A DNA stretch of 51,894 nucleotides. It comes from Clostridiales bacterium (GTDB taxonomy: Bacteria; Bacillota; Clostridia; Oscillospirales; Oscillospiraceae). The stretch's first letter is position 1. Each line of letters opens with the position of its first letter. The translations under genes and the position numbers were made by a program. This document shows positions 1-9,021 of the stretch, one piece after another. The DNA is taken from assembly GCA_021205725.1 (NCBI GenBank), contig JAJPWY010000044.1, positions 1-51,894 of the forward strand. The letters run 5' to 3'. Under the pieces are notes generated by a model, which did no database searches, was not told where the DNA came from, and worked only from the letters and a program-made list of their open reading frames with translations.

Positions 1-3000
1 CGGGTGGGGGATGCGGACGGCGTCGGGGATGGGGCCGGGCTGGGCCAGCCAGCCCCGCTCCGTCAGGGCGGCACACAGCTCCTCCTGAATCCGGTTCCGG
101 CAGGGGAGATGCTGTACCTCCGGGCGGGGGGTCTCGCCGGCAGCGTAGTCCAGCAGCTCGGTCAGACCGTCATCCTCCATCCGGGGCCAATCTGCCCGGT
201 CAAGGGAGGAGAAGAGCCACATCTCACCCTGGCAGGGGGCGAAGGCAGAGGAAAAGTGTTCGGCGGCAGAGCGTCCACCCAGGGCATCCCGGGCGGGGGA
301 GAGGCTGCCGTATTTGTCCATGGCCAGGGTCAGGGAGAACAGGACGAGCTCCCGGCCCTGACTGCTGCACTCGTCCGTGGGGGCCACGGGGAGGGCGTTC
401 AGCGCTTCGGCGATGTCCGGGGTCTCGACGGCGGCCTGGGCCAGCAGCCGTCGGATGTCCCGGGCCTGTTCCGCCGTCAGGGTGACGATGAGAAGATCCG
501 TCTGCCCCTCCTGAAGGAGCCGCACCGCCTGATCGACCACGGCGGCGGCCTCGGCGGGATTGGCGTTGCCCTCCATCCGTCCTACCACCGTCTTGTAGCG
601 GAGCCGGAAGTCCATGGGCCGGGGAGAGGGCAGCCCCCGGCGGCGGAAAAAGTGGGCATCCGGCCACTGGAGGCTCTCCTGCCGGAGCAGGTAGCACCGC
701 TCCAGCCGGAGAACCGGTACGCCCGCCCTCTGACAGGCGCTCCAGAGAGAGCCCTCCCGGGGAGGGTTGCCGCCCAAAAGCAGAGAGGTGCGGCCCAGGC
801 CCACCAGCCGGGCTCCAAGGTCAGCGTCCAGACGGTCTGCCCCGTCCACCGCCACATAGTCAAATACGGGAGAGCCGTCGGCGGCGGGGGAGAAGCAGCG
901 CAGGGCGTCGGCGGGACTGGCCAGCACGCAGGGGAACAGCCGACGGGTCAGCTGGGGCAGTCCCCGGAGTAGCCCGTCCAGGGAGATGTCCTTGGCCCCG
1001 GTGGAGTTGGCCCAGCGGAGCAGCCCCAGCTCCTCCTGGAGCTCCTGCTCCCGGAAAATGTCCGGGATGTGGGCGGCGGCCAGGTCGAACAGAGCCTCCC
1101 GTGTCTGACAGGACAGCTCCTCATCCAGCTGGGCGTATTTCCGCAGCAGCTCCCGGAACTGTCGGGCGGAGAACTGCTTCAGCTCCGGCACCCAGTCCAG
1201 CTCCTGCTGGAGCAGCGCCCGGTACAGGCTCTTGCGGAACAGGGCGGCCACATCCTCCTCCGGGGGGATGGGATGGTCAAAGTAGTTGACGAAGGACTGG
1301 AGCCCCAGGCTCTCACCCCGGCGGCACTGGAACTGCCAGTTCATCCAATCCTCCAGCTCGTCCAGGTGCTCCAGCAGAGTCTGGCATCCGGTTCGGAGCT
1401 GCCCTACCCAGTCCGGGCCGTCCCCGGAGAGGTGGGCAGTGGCCAGGGTCTCCAGCCGGTCTGCCTGATCGGAGGCGTCCTGGAAGGCGTCGATGAGGCT
1501 TTGGGCGCAGCTCAGGGCGGCGGGGTCTCCCGCCAGAGACGCCCGGAGCGTCAGATCTCCGGTGATCTCCCCCAGCAGCTCGTCGGAGCGCACGGCCCGG
1601 ACGCTCCGGGCATAGAGATCGTCCCAATCGGTGTCCGGCCCGTCATACAGATCGTCCAGCTCGTCGGCCCAGCGCTCCAGCAGGGCGTCGATGGCCTCGG
1701 TCTCCCGCTGGCAGGCGGCCAGCAGCCGCAGGGCCTGGGCAAAATCACCCAGGGCCACCGGCTCTTTGGCCTGTGCCTCCAGCTGCTTGCGGATAGTGAG
1801 CAGATTGCGGAGACGGCGGCAGTCGTTTCGCCGCTCTACCAGCCAATTCCGGCTGTCCGGCTGCCCGGTGCGGCCGATCATCACGTCCAGGCGGCCCAGC
1901 ACCTCCCGGGCCTGTTCCCACTGGGTCTGGAGGGACTCAGCAACCGCCACCGCCTCGTCAGAGCTGCCGTATTTCCGGAGAAAATCCTCGCTGCCGGTGA
2001 GCTCGGTGAGCCAGGCGTGGCTCTCCTCCGCCACCTGACGGGCGGTCTCCAGCCAGACCCAGACGGTCTCCTCTCCCTTGTAGACGCTTTTCAGCTCCTT
2101 TTCCCAGCGGTGATAGATGGCGTCGCACTGGGCCAGCTCATCCTGAAAGTCGATGAGCCAGCGGATACCGCTCTCGATGGTGTCAGCGGTGAGCTTGCCC
2201 TTGCAGCAGCTCTCCAGCTGGGAGCGGAGATTGGAGCGGCTGCGGAGCCAGGCAATGCCCCAGTTGCCGCCCTCCCGCTCCCAGCGGGCCAGCAGAGAGC
2301 GGCCGTCCAGGGAGAGAAAGCTCTCGTCCCAGTCCCGGAGAATGACATCCTTGCTCTCCTTGGCCTGCTTCCCGTGGCGGATGAGCTCTCCCACGTCCCA
2401 GAGCAGCCCCTGAATGTTAGAGCAGGCGCCCCATTCCCCGGGGATATCCTTCCAGCGGGCCAGCTCAGCGGCGATCTCGTTGTATCGCTCCCAGCTGTCC
2501 CGGGTGGTGGGTGCGGGCACCTGAAGCACCTTTGACCACTGACGGCCCACCTGCTCCAGCCCGTTGAGCAATCCCTCCGCCTGGTTGAGCAGACGGCGGA
2601 GAGCGCTCTCCCGGTCGGGCTCCTTGGGCAGCGTCCAGTCTGCCTGGAGAAAGCTCCACTGACGCTCCAGGCTGACGGCGTCCATGTCGAACACGTCCTC
2701 ATTCCAGTTGACCAGCACCCGCTCCTGGAGAGAGGCAAGCCGATCCGTGCGTTCCCGCAGCTCCTGGACGGCGTCGGACAGCATGGGGATTTTGGAGGAG
2801 CGGCACCATCCGGCGGGATAGCCCTGCCACTCCAGCAGCAGTCCGGCGGCCTCTGACAGATGAGCCCAGTCCTCCCGGGAGCCGGGAGCGGCCATCCCTG
2901 TGCTGTCGCACCAGTCCGCCCCGGCAGCTTCCAGGGCGTCCAGAGCGGCAGACAGCTTTTTCTCCTGGGCGGAGATCTCCGACGGCAGCTCCGGGCGGTA

Positions 3001-4320
3001 CTCACAGCCCCAGACCGGATTCAGAGGATGGGATCTGGGCGTTTGACCCAGTGTACGGGCGGCATGGGCCAGCTCCTGGGCGCAGATCAGCCGGGTCTGG
3101 AGGCCGTCGGCGTCCAGATGGCTGAGCATGGGGGAGGACAGGGGGAGCAGTCCCTCTGTCTCCCGCTCCTCCAGACAGCGGCAGATGAGCTCATAGGGAG
3201 TCAGCCCGCAGCGGCTGGGGGTGTGAAGGGTGGAGACATACCGATCCAGCCGATGGCTCACCTGGAGGGTCTGCTGGGACAGGGAGAAAAAGTCCTCTCC
3301 CTCCGCCCGGGGACGGAGCTGGAGGGCCAGGTTGAACTGCCGCAGCACCGCCTTTTTTCGGTCGCCGGACTGGGGAATGTGGAGGCAAAGCTGCCCCAGC
3401 CCCAGACCCTCCATCCGGTGGAGCAGGTCGGTGCGATCCCGCTCCGTCCGGGCCACCGCCAGAATGTGCTGACGGCCGCCCGTGGCGTTGGATAGCAGAC
3501 CCGCCAGCAGCTGGGTTCGCCCGGAGCCCCGGCCACCGGAGACCAGGAGATGTCCGTCGTGGCCCAGCCGGGCCAGAGCGGTCATCTGCACCCCGTCCAG
3601 GGGGAGGGGCGTCAGGATATCCTCCTCCGCCGGGGCGGACTGACCCGGGTCAGGGGCGGATTGGGAAGGGAGAGTGCCGCCCCCGGTCAGGGCGGCGGCA
3701 AGGGAGCCCTCCGGCCAGGTCTGGGGAAAGGCGGCGTACCGCTCCAGCTCCTCCACCGGGAAGCAGCCCAGCCACAGCCCTTCCTCCTGCCGCCAGTCCT
3801 CCCGGCCCTCCAGCACGCCCTCCAGCTGCTCCCGGAGGAAGACCCGGCTCAGCCGCCAGCTCCCCTCCGGGGCGGGACAGTCCTGGGCCAGCCGATCCAG
3901 CAGGGGGCGGTTGAGAATGGGGTTCTCGCTGCCCCGGCGGAGCGCCCAGTGCCCGGGGCCACCCGCCAGCACCACCGGGCTGACCAGCAGAGGCCCGGCA
4001 TATGCTTCGCCCAGCACCAGCCGATCCTCTGCCAGACAGAGAACGGGGCTGCCCTGGAGCTGTGCCGTCCGCTCTGCGGTCAGAGCCAGACGCTCCAACG
4101 CCTGGGCCAGGGCCTCCGGCTCCAGATCGGTGACAGCGGCGGACTTGATCTCCTCGGCAGAGTCGTCGGGACAGCACAGAGGAACTGCCCTGCCAGAGGC
4201 CAGGGCGTTCAGCAGCGTCTCCGCATCCGGGCAGGTGATGGGCACCAGAGGGTCACAGCAATCCATCCGACCCAGAGGCCCCTCCAGCAGGGGGGAGGTA
4301 TTCCGTGTTTCTTCTTCCAT
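1..4320 (-). CDS. DUF4011-type SF1 helicase-like protein with degenerate ATPase motifs (3' end outside window)
   Basis: An uninterrupted reading frame of 1440 codons starts at ATG 4320, with AGGAG nine bases upstream, and runs off the left edge, so the C-terminus is missing. Residues of about 115-240 resemble the conserved stretch that precedes the ATPase core in DUF4011/COG1112 helicases (PLLVSPVVL, later DWRQEEG..LGCF). The Walker A region at 262-269 reads GGRGSGRT, with Arg at the invariant Lys. The Walker B region at 1158-1162 reads VDGAD where DEAS is expected. Motif VI-like text (ELVLFSLTLAMDKYG) lies near 1320. Between them are several hundred Trp/Glu-rich helical residues. Homology to the helicase family is supported, but ATP hydrolysis looks unlikely. 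A TATACT -10 box lies at 4388-4393 with no good -35. Function unknown. Confidence 0.8.
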   Translation of the reverse strand, partial: MEEETRNTSPLLEGPLGRMDCCDPLVPITCPDAETLLNALASGRAVPLCCPDDSAEEIKSAAVTDLEPEALAQALERLALTAERTAQLQGSPVLCLAEDRLVLGEAYAGPLLVSPVVLAGGPGHWALRRGSENPILNRPLLDRLAQDCPAPEGSWRLSRVFLREQLEGVLEGREDWRQEEGLWLGCFPVEELERYAAFPQTWPEGSLAAALTGGGTLPSQSAPDPGQSAPAEEDILTPLPLDGVQMTALARLGHDGHLLVSGGRGSGRTQLLAGLLSNATGGRQHILAVARTERDRTDLLHRMEGLGLGQLCLHIPQSGDRKKAVLRQFNLALQLRPRAEGEDFFSLSQQTLQVSHRLDRYVSTLHTPSRCGLTPYELICRCLEERETEGLLPLSSPMLSHLDADGLQTRLICAQELAHAARTLGQTPRSHPLNPVWGCEYRPELPSEISAQEKKLSAALDALEAAGADWCDSTGMAAPGSREDWAHLSEAAGLLLEWQGYPAGWCRSSKIPMLSDAVQELRERTDRLASLQERVLVNWNEDVFDMDAVSLERQWSFLQADWTLPKEPDRESALRRLLNQAEGLLNGLEQVGRQWSKVLQVPAPTTRDSWERYNEIAAELARWKDIPGEWGACSNIQGLLWDVGELIRHGKQAKESKDVILRDWDESFLSLDGRSLLARWEREGGNWGIAWLRSRSNLRSQLESCCKGKLTADTIESGIRWLIDFQDELAQCDAIYHRWEKELKSVYKGEETVWVWLETARQVAEESHAWLTELTGSEDFLRKYGSSDEAVAVAESLQTQWEQAREVLGRLDVMIGRTGQPDSRNWLVERRNDCRRLRNLLTIRKQLEAQAKEPVALGDFAQALRLLAACQRETEAIDALLERWADELDDLYDGPDTDWDDLYARSVRAVRSDELLGEITGDLTLRASLAGDPAALSCAQSLIDAFQDASDQADRLETLATAHLSGDGPDWVGQLRTGCQTLLEHLDELEDWMNWQFQCRRGESLGLQSFVNYFDHPIPPEEDVAALFRKSLYRALLQQELDWVPELKQFSARQFRELLRKYAQLDEELSCQTREALFDLAAAHIPDIFREQELQEELGLLRWANSTGAKDISLDGLLRGLPQLTRRLFPCVLASPADALRCFSPAADGSPVFDYVAVDGADRLDADLGARLVGLGRTSLLLGGNPPREGSLWSACQRAGVPVLRLERCYLLRQESLQWPDAHFFRRRGLPSPRPMDFRLRYKTVVGRMEGNANPAEAAAVVDQAVRLLQEGQTDLLIVTLTAEQARDIRRLLAQAAVETPDIAEALNALPVAPTDECSSQGRELVLFSLTLAMDKYGSLSPARDALGGRSAAEHFSSAFAPCQGEMWLFSSLDRADWPRMEDDGLTELLDYAAGETPRPEVQHLPCRNRIQEELCAALTERGWLAQPGPIPDAVRIPHP

Positions 4321-4438
4321 AGGGAGCAACTCCTGACATCAGACCCTCCGCCCGGAGGGACGGAGAGCTGAAAACATTCTTAAAAACAGTATAACAGAAT
4401 ATTGGGGCTGGGGAAAGACATTTTCCGGTGAAAAGTGC

Positions 4439-4468
4439 AAAAACCGCCCGCCCCGGCGGGGCGGACGG
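4439..4468 (-). terminator. Rho-independent terminator of the cytidylate-kinase-like gene
   Basis: On the minus strand an 11-bp GC stem with a 3-base loop (CCGTCCGCCCC, GCC, GGGGCGGGCGG) is followed directly by TTTTT, about 26 bases after the stop codon. Confidence 0.85.
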
Positions 4469-4493
4469 CGACAGCAAATGGGAAGGAACTGTT

Positions 4494-5135
4494 TTATTCC
4501 ATCTCGGCCCTGGCCTGCTCCAGCTCCTGGCCCATGACGGCCATGACGTAGGTTTTGATGATGGAGGCGGCTGCGTTGAAGGGCAGGTCGTCGGTGTCGA
4601 TGACCAGGTGATAGTTCTCCCGGCGGCCCCAGGTGCGGTCGGAGTAGAAATTGTGGTAGGCGGCCCGGCTCTTGTCGATCTGCTTGACGTAGGCCCTGGC
4701 CCGGCTCTCGTTGAGGGTGAGCCGCTCCATGGTGCGGGCGATACGGGCCTCCATCCCGGCCTGGACAAAGACGTTCACCGTCTTGGTGTATCCTGCCAGC
4801 ACGTCGTCGGCGCATCTGCCCACGATGACGGCAGGGGTCTGATCCGCCACGGTGCGGATGATGCCGGACTGGACGGCGTAGAGCTGATCGCTGATGGGCA
4901 TGGAGTAGGCGCTGCCCGCACCCAGCCGGTTGATGGCGTAGAGGAAGCTGTTGGTGGCGGTGGTCTCCTCCACCCGACGGAAGAGCTTGGGGTCGAAGTG
5001 GCTCTCCTGGGAGGCCAGCTCGATGATCTCGTTGTCATAGAAGGGGATCTCCAGCTGTGCGGCCAGCAGCCGCCCGATTTCTGCGCCGCCGGAGGCGAAC
5101 TGGCGGCTGATGGTGATGACAGGATATGTCTTCAT
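4494..5135 (-). CDS. Cytidylate kinase-like family protein
   Basis: A 213-residue P-loop NMP-kinase-like protein of the cytidylate kinase-like family common in Clostridia. The N-terminus VITISRQFASGGAEIG (about 6-21) corresponds to the family ISREFGSGGREIG loop; GSGG is changed to ASGG and Arg to Ala. The conserved GRCADDVL (P-loop kinase core) and the NFYSDRTWG segment follow. Members are predicted nucleotide kinases but most have no proven substrate. I chose ATG 5135, which has AAGG eleven bases upstream. A GTG at 5144 would add three residues but sits too close to that site. It is monocistronic, with its own promoter (5189-5217) and terminator (4439-4468). Confidence 0.85.
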   Translation of the reverse strand: MKTYPVITISRQFASGGAEIGRLLAAQLEIPFYDNEIIELASQESHFDPKLFRRVEETTATNSFLYAINRLGAGSAYSMPISDQLYAVQSGIIRTVADQTPAVIVGRCADDVLAGYTKTVNVFVQAGMEARIARTMERLTLNESRARAYVKQIDKSRAAYHNFYSDRTWGRRENYHLVIDTDDLPFNAAASIIKTYVMAVMGQELEQARAEME

Positions 5136-5188
5136 CTGATTCACGACCTTTCTGTGCGGGCAGACGACCCGTGACTTTTGATAAATAC

Positions 5189-5217
5189 ATTATAGCAAGT
5201 GCGGGGAGAAAATGCAA
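5189..5217 (-). promoter_or_regulatory. Sigma-A promoter of the cytidylate-kinase-like gene
   Basis: Minus strand TTGCAT (5212-5217), 17 bp, TATAAT (5189-5194), about 55 bases before the start codon. Confidence 0.8.
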
Positions 5218-5398
5218 CCCGCAATTTGCAGAAACAGGAAAACCTTTCCGGGCCGACGGATGGCTGCGATTTCTTACCTCTTGTGTGGCTGTCCATGGGA
5301 AGACCCGTATCGTGGAGCGGATGATGACGCAGACGGTCAAAAAGCGCCTGGGGTTCCCGCAACAGAGGGGCGGGAGGGCGTGACCGGAGAGGAACGCA

Positions 5399-5440
5399 AC
5401 AGGGCCGGCCGTCTGTTGCTCGCAGACGAACCGGCCCTGT
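5399..5440 (-). terminator. Long hairpin downstream of uvrB, no U-tract
   Basis: Inverted repeat ACAGGGCCGG/CCGGCCCTGT with an inner CGTCTG/CAGACG pair and a 7-base loop, starting 30 bases after the uvrB stop. There is no T-run on either side, so it could be a factor-dependent terminator, an mRNA-stabilising 3' structure, or another palindromic element. Confidence 0.45.
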
Positions 5441-5469
5441 AACGACACGTGCGGGGCGTATTTGACGCT

Positions 5470-7437
5470 TTACTGCCCTCGCAGCTCGATGATCTGATCC
5501 CGCAAAGCGGCGGCCAGCTCGAACTCCAGCCGGGAGGCGGCCTCCTTCATCTGGCCCTCCAGCTTTTGGGCCTCCTCCTCCCGCTCCTCCGGGGAGAGCT
5601 TCCGCTTCCGGCGCTCCTGCTTGGCGGCCTCGTCCACCGCCTTGGACAGCTCCAGCATCTCCCGGACGGACTTGACCACCGTTTTGGGGACGATGCCGTG
5701 CTCCCGGTTGAACCTGTCCTGAATCTCCCGGCGGCGGGCGGTCTCGTACATGGCCCGATCCATGGAGGGGGTGATCTCGTCGGCATAGAGGATGACCTTG
5801 CCCCCGGCGTTCCGGGCGGCCCGGCCGATGGTCTGCACCAGGGCGGTTTCGCTGCGGAGAAAGCCCTCCTTGTCCGCATCCAGGATGGCCACCAGGGAGA
5901 CCTCCGGCATGTCCAGCCCCTCCCGGAGCAGGTTGATGCCCACCAGCACGTCGGTCTTGCCCAGACGCAGATCCCGGATGATCTCGGTGCGCTCGATGGT
6001 CTTGACGTTGTGGTGCATATACTGCACCTTGATGCCGGACTTTTTCAGGTAGGCGGTCAAGTCCTCCGCCATCTTGATGGTGAGCGTTGTGACCAGCACC
6101 CGCTCGTTGCGCTGGGTACGGAGGTTGATCTCTCCCACCAGGTCATCGATCTGTCCCTGGATGGGCCGAACCTCCACCTCCGGATCCAGCAGACCGGTGG
6201 GCCGGATGACCTGCTCCACGATCTGACCGGAGCGGCTGCGCTCATATTCTCCGGGGGTGGCGGAGACGTAGATGACCTGGTTGAGCCGCTGCTCAAATTC
6301 CTCGAATTTCAGGGGCCGGTTGTCAAAGGCACAGGGGAGACGGAAGCCGTAATCCACCAGACTGGTCTTTCTCGCCCGGTCGCCGTTGTACATGGCCCGC
6401 ACCTGGGGAAGGGTGACGTGGCTCTCGTCCACAAAGAGGAGAAAGTCCTTTGGAAAATAGTCCAGCAGAGTCATGGGCGGAGAGCCCGCCGGACGGCCGG
6501 AGATGACCCGGGAGTAGTTCTCAATGCCGTTGCAGTAGCCCAGCTCCCGCATCATCTCAATGTCGTACTCCGTGCGCTGCTGGATGCGCTGGGCCTCCAC
6601 CGCCTTGTCCTGGCTTTTGAAATATTCCACCCGCTGCTCCAGCTCCGTCTGAATCTCCCCGATGGCCCGCTCCATCTTTTCCTTTGTGGTGACATAGTGG
6701 CTGGCGGGGTAGATGGCCACGTGGTTCAGGATACGGGTGGGGGTGCCGGTGACTGCCTGGATTTCGGAGATACGATCCACCTCGTCCCCCCAGAACTCGA
6801 TCCGGATGGCCTTGTCCTTGGAGTAGACGGGGAAGATGTCGATGGTGTCCCCCCGAACCCGGAAGGTGTTGCGCTCAAAGGCGATGTCGTTGCGCTCATA
6901 ACGGATCTCCACCAGCTTGCGGATGAGCTCCTCCCGGCGCTTCTCCATGCCGGTGCGGAGGGAGATGACCATGTTCTTGTAGTCGATGGGGTCGCCCAGA
7001 CCATAGATGCAGGAGACGGAGGCCACCACGATCACGTCCCGCCGCTCGAACAGGGCGGCGGTGGCACTGTGGCGCAGGCGCTCGATCTCCTCGTTGATGG
7101 CGGCGTCCTTCTCAATGAAGGTGTCTGTGTGGGGGATATAGGCCTCCGGCTGATAGTAGTCGTAGTAAGAGACGAAATACTCCACGGCGTTGTTCGGGAA
7201 GAACTCCTTGAACTCGCTGCACAGCTGGGCGGCCAGGGTCTTGTTGTGGGCCAGAACCAGGGTGGGCCGCTGGACGGCCTCGATGACCTTTGCTATGGTG
7301 TAGGTCTTGCCGGAGCCGGTGACGCCCATCAGGGTCTGCTCGTTGAGCCCCAGCTCCACCCCCTGGGACAGGGACTGGATGGCCTGGGGCTGATCGCCGC
7401 TGGGGGTATATTCACTTACCACCTGAAAATTGGGCAT
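5470..7437 (-). CDS. uvrB: Excinuclease ABC subunit B (UvrB)
   Basis: A 655-residue full-length UvrB, the DNA-damage-verifying helicase of nucleotide excision repair that receives DNA from UvrA2 and recruits UvrC. Walker A GVTGSGKT is at 38-45, the aromatic beta-hairpin [10 protein letters not shown] at 91-100, and the DEAD-like box DESH at 337-340. Helicase motif VI (QTIGRAARN) follows, and the C-terminal UVR coiled-coil domain (about 618-652) ends in ELRGQ. Start ATG 7437 has GGGAG eight bases upstream. It is the last gene of a pyrE-radC-uvrB run, 24 bases after radC. No uvrA or uvrC is in the window. Confidence 0.98.
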   Translation of the reverse strand: MPNFQVVSEYTPSGDQPQAIQSLSQGVELGLNEQTLMGVTGSGKTYTIAKVIEAVQRPTLVLAHNKTLAAQLCSEFKEFFPNNAVEYFVSYYDYYQPEAYIPHTDTFIEKDAAINEEIERLRHSATAALFERRDVIVVASVSCIYGLGDPIDYKNMVISLRTGMEKRREELIRKLVEIRYERNDIAFERNTFRVRGDTIDIFPVYSKDKAIRIEFWGDEVDRISEIQAVTGTPTRILNHVAIYPASHYVTTKEKMERAIGEIQTELEQRVEYFKSQDKAVEAQRIQQRTEYDIEMMRELGYCNGIENYSRVISGRPAGSPPMTLLDYFPKDFLLFVDESHVTLPQVRAMYNGDRARKTSLVDYGFRLPCAFDNRPLKFEEFEQRLNQVIYVSATPGEYERSRSGQIVEQVIRPTGLLDPEVEVRPIQGQIDDLVGEINLRTQRNERVLVTTLTIKMAEDLTAYLKKSGIKVQYMHHNVKTIERTEIIRDLRLGKTDVLVGINLLREGLDMPEVSLVAILDADKEGFLRSETALVQTIGRAARNAGGKVILYADEITPSMDRAMYETARRREIQDRFNREHGIVPKTVVKSVREMLELSKAVDEAAKQERRKRKLSPEEREEEAQKLEGQMKEAASRLEFELAAALRDQIIELRGQ

Positions 7438-7461
7438 GAGAGCATCTCCCGTTTGTTCGTA

Positions 7462-8187
7462 TCAGCGCCAGGCCTCCATCAGCCCGGACTGGAGCATGGA
7501 GACATAGTCCCCGTCGGCGAAGATCAGATGATCGGAGAGCCGGATCCCCAAGAGAGCCAGGGCCTGCTGGAGACGGGCGGTGGCCTGTCTGTCCGCCGTG
7601 GAGGGAATGGCCACGCCGCTGACGTGGCAGTGGGCCAGAAAGACCTGCCAGGCGTTGCGGCTGAGGGCGGTGCGCACCACCTTCCGGCTGTCCATCAAGA
7701 CGGCGTCGGCGGCGCCCTGGGCGATCAGGTCGCAGGACAGCAGCTTCGCCTTGGCGTCGGTGGAGATCATGTACACCTTCTCCACCCGGGCGCCCACAAA
7801 GCAGCTGCGAAAGATCTCTGCGGCGTCGGCGGCGTTACGGATGACGGTGGCGGTGGAGATAGCCTCCGACTGCTGATACCGGGCGGCCACCTCGGGAAAC
7901 AGCCGGAGCAGAGCGGCGGTGTGGCTGCTGATGCCTGCGATCTGCTTCAGCTCCTCCGGGTCGGCGTCCAGCGCCTCCCGGAGACTGCCAAAGCGATTGA
8001 TGAGCCGATGGGCCAGGGGATTCACGTCTCCCTGGGGGATGGCGTAAAACAGGATTAGCTCCAGCAGCTGATGATCCTCCATCTGCTCGCCGCCGTATTT
8101 GAGAAAGCGCTCTTTTGTCCGCTGCCGGTGCCCGGCATGGATGCTGGCCGGGCGGACGGGCTTTTTGTCCGGGTTATCTTGCGCCAT
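7462..8187 (-). CDS. radC: RadC/JAB-domain family protein
   Basis: A 241-residue RadC-family protein: N-terminal helix-hairpin-helix-like region (about 20-100, KERFLKYGGEQMEDHQLLELIL and LKQIAGIS) followed by a JAMM metallopeptidase-like domain. The zinc ligands are kept as HCH at 186-188, Ser190 and Asp199, with the upstream Glu136, but the usual HNHPSG reads HCHVSG. Despite the gene name, a role in recombination repair has not been borne out for the family and its activity is unknown. The ATG at 8187 lies inside the end of pyrE (14-bp overlap), pointing to translational coupling. The next gene is uvrB. Confidence 0.9.
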   Translation of the reverse strand: MAQDNPDKKPVRPASIHAGHRQRTKERFLKYGGEQMEDHQLLELILFYAIPQGDVNPLAHRLINRFGSLREALDADPEELKQIAGISSHTAALLRLFPEVAARYQQSEAISTATVIRNAADAAEIFRSCFVGARVEKVYMISTDAKAKLLSCDLIAQGAADAVLMDSRKVVRTALSRNAWQVFLAHCHVSGVAIPSTADRQATARLQQALALLGIRLSDHLIFADGDYVSMLQSGLMEAWR

Positions 8188-8845
8188 ACTGTTCCAGATA
8201 GGCCTCCATCTGGGCGCACCTGGCCTCGTCGATGCAGAGGACGCCGTCCACCGGCGTCTGAGAGAGAAAGTCGATGATCTCCCGGACGGTGACGATGGGA
8301 TAGACCTGGATACCGTAGTCCTGCCGCAGCTCGTCCAGGGTGGAGCAGTCCCGGGTGCCCCGCTCCATCCGGTCCACCGAGACGAACAGGGCTTTGATGT
8401 CCACCTGGGCGACGTGCTCAAACAGGGCGATGGACTCCCGGACGGCGGTGCCGGCGGTGACCACGTCCTCGATGATGGCGATGCGATCTCCATCCTGGGG
8501 CCGGTAGCCCACCATGGAGCCGCCCTCCCCGTGATCCTTGGCCTCCTTCCGGTTGAAGCAGTAGGGCAGATCCCGGCCATAATTCCGGTAGAGGGAGGAG
8601 GCGGCCGTCACCGCCAGGGGGATGCCCTTGTAGGCGGGGCCGAACAGGGCGTCGATGCCGTCGGGCATATGCTCCTGGATGCAGGCGGCGTAGTAGTCTC
8701 CCAGCTGGGCGGCCTGGGCGCCGGTGCGATAGTTTCCGGTGTTGACAAAATAGGGGGTCTTTCGACCGCTCTTGGTGGTGAAGTCCCCGAAGGTCAGCAC
8801 GCCGGAGCGCACCATAAAGGTGATGAACGCTTCCTTGTAGGTCAT
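8174..8845 (-). CDS. pyrE: Orotate phosphoribosyltransferase
   Basis: A 223-residue PyrE that joins orotate and PRPP to give orotidine 5'-phosphate in pyrimidine synthesis. The PRPP-binding motif IAIIEDVVTAGTAV lies at 122-135, the flexible catalytic loop with K100, K103 and H105 (FNRKEAKDHGEGG) just before it, and the substrate loop FTTKSGRKTPYF at 22-33. ATG 8845 is preceded by GGAGG at 6 bases. The first gene of the pyrE-radC-uvrB run, with a good promoter at 8893-8921. No other pyrimidine gene is nearby, and no PyrR-type attenuator is visible in the short leader. Confidence 0.97.
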   Translation of the reverse strand: MTYKEAFITFMVRSGVLTFGDFTTKSGRKTPYFVNTGNYRTGAQAAQLGDYYAACIQEHMPDGIDALFGPAYKGIPLAVTAASSLYRNYGRDLPYCFNRKEAKDHGEGGSMVGYRPQDGDRIAIIEDVVTAGTAVRESIALFEHVAQVDIKALFVSVDRMERGTRDCSTLDELRQDYGIQVYPIVTVREIIDFLSQTPVDGVLCIDEARCAQMEAYLEQYGAR

Positions 8846-8892
8846 GGTGTGCCTCCAAACCCTGCGGCGGAGCCGCAGCTTTTTTCACGGGA

Positions 8893-8921
8893 ATTATACC
8901 ATCCGGCGTGGGGAAAGACAA
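8893..8921 (-). promoter_or_regulatory. Sigma-A promoter of pyrE-radC-uvrB
   Basis: Minus strand TTGTCT (8916-8921), 17 bp, TATAAT (8893-8898). Confidence 0.8.
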
Positions 8922-8952
8922 GGCGGATGGGTGAAATTCACGCTTTTTTCAC

Positions 8953-8981
8953 TTGACATCTCACAAAAGCTGTCCTATAGT
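8953..8981 (+). promoter_or_regulatory. Sigma-A promoter of the VanZ-like gene
   Basis: TTGACA (8953-8958), 17 bp, TATAGT (8976-8981), divergent from the pyrE promoter. Confidence 0.8.
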
Positions 8982-9021
8982 GGGGCAAACAGCGCCCAGA
9001 TATGATGAGGGAGGAGATTTT

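Larger units (their letters stand above)
5136..5469. other. Intergenic region between uvrB and the kinase-like gene
   Basis: About 330 bases without a convincing gene. It holds the promoter at 5189-5217 and the long hairpin at 5399-5440. Short open frames here lack ribosome sites and resemble nothing known. Confidence 0.6.

Noticed and set aside
1069-2535. Long plus-strand frames (also 4-972 and 3550-4371) opposite the helicase-like gene
   Set aside because: They lie opposite the 1440-codon frame with family similarity and a good ribosome site, and are frame shadows.
5141-5362. Small frames upstream of the cytidylate-kinase-like gene
   Set aside because: They cover the promoter at 5189-5217, have no ribosome site and encode no recognisable sequence.
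5449-8058. An 869-codon open frame on the plus strand opposite uvrB and radC
   Set aside because: It is antisense to two confidently identified genes with intact catalytic motifs. High third-position GC leaves the opposite strand open. Its product is low-complexity Gly/Leu/His text, with no ribosome site.
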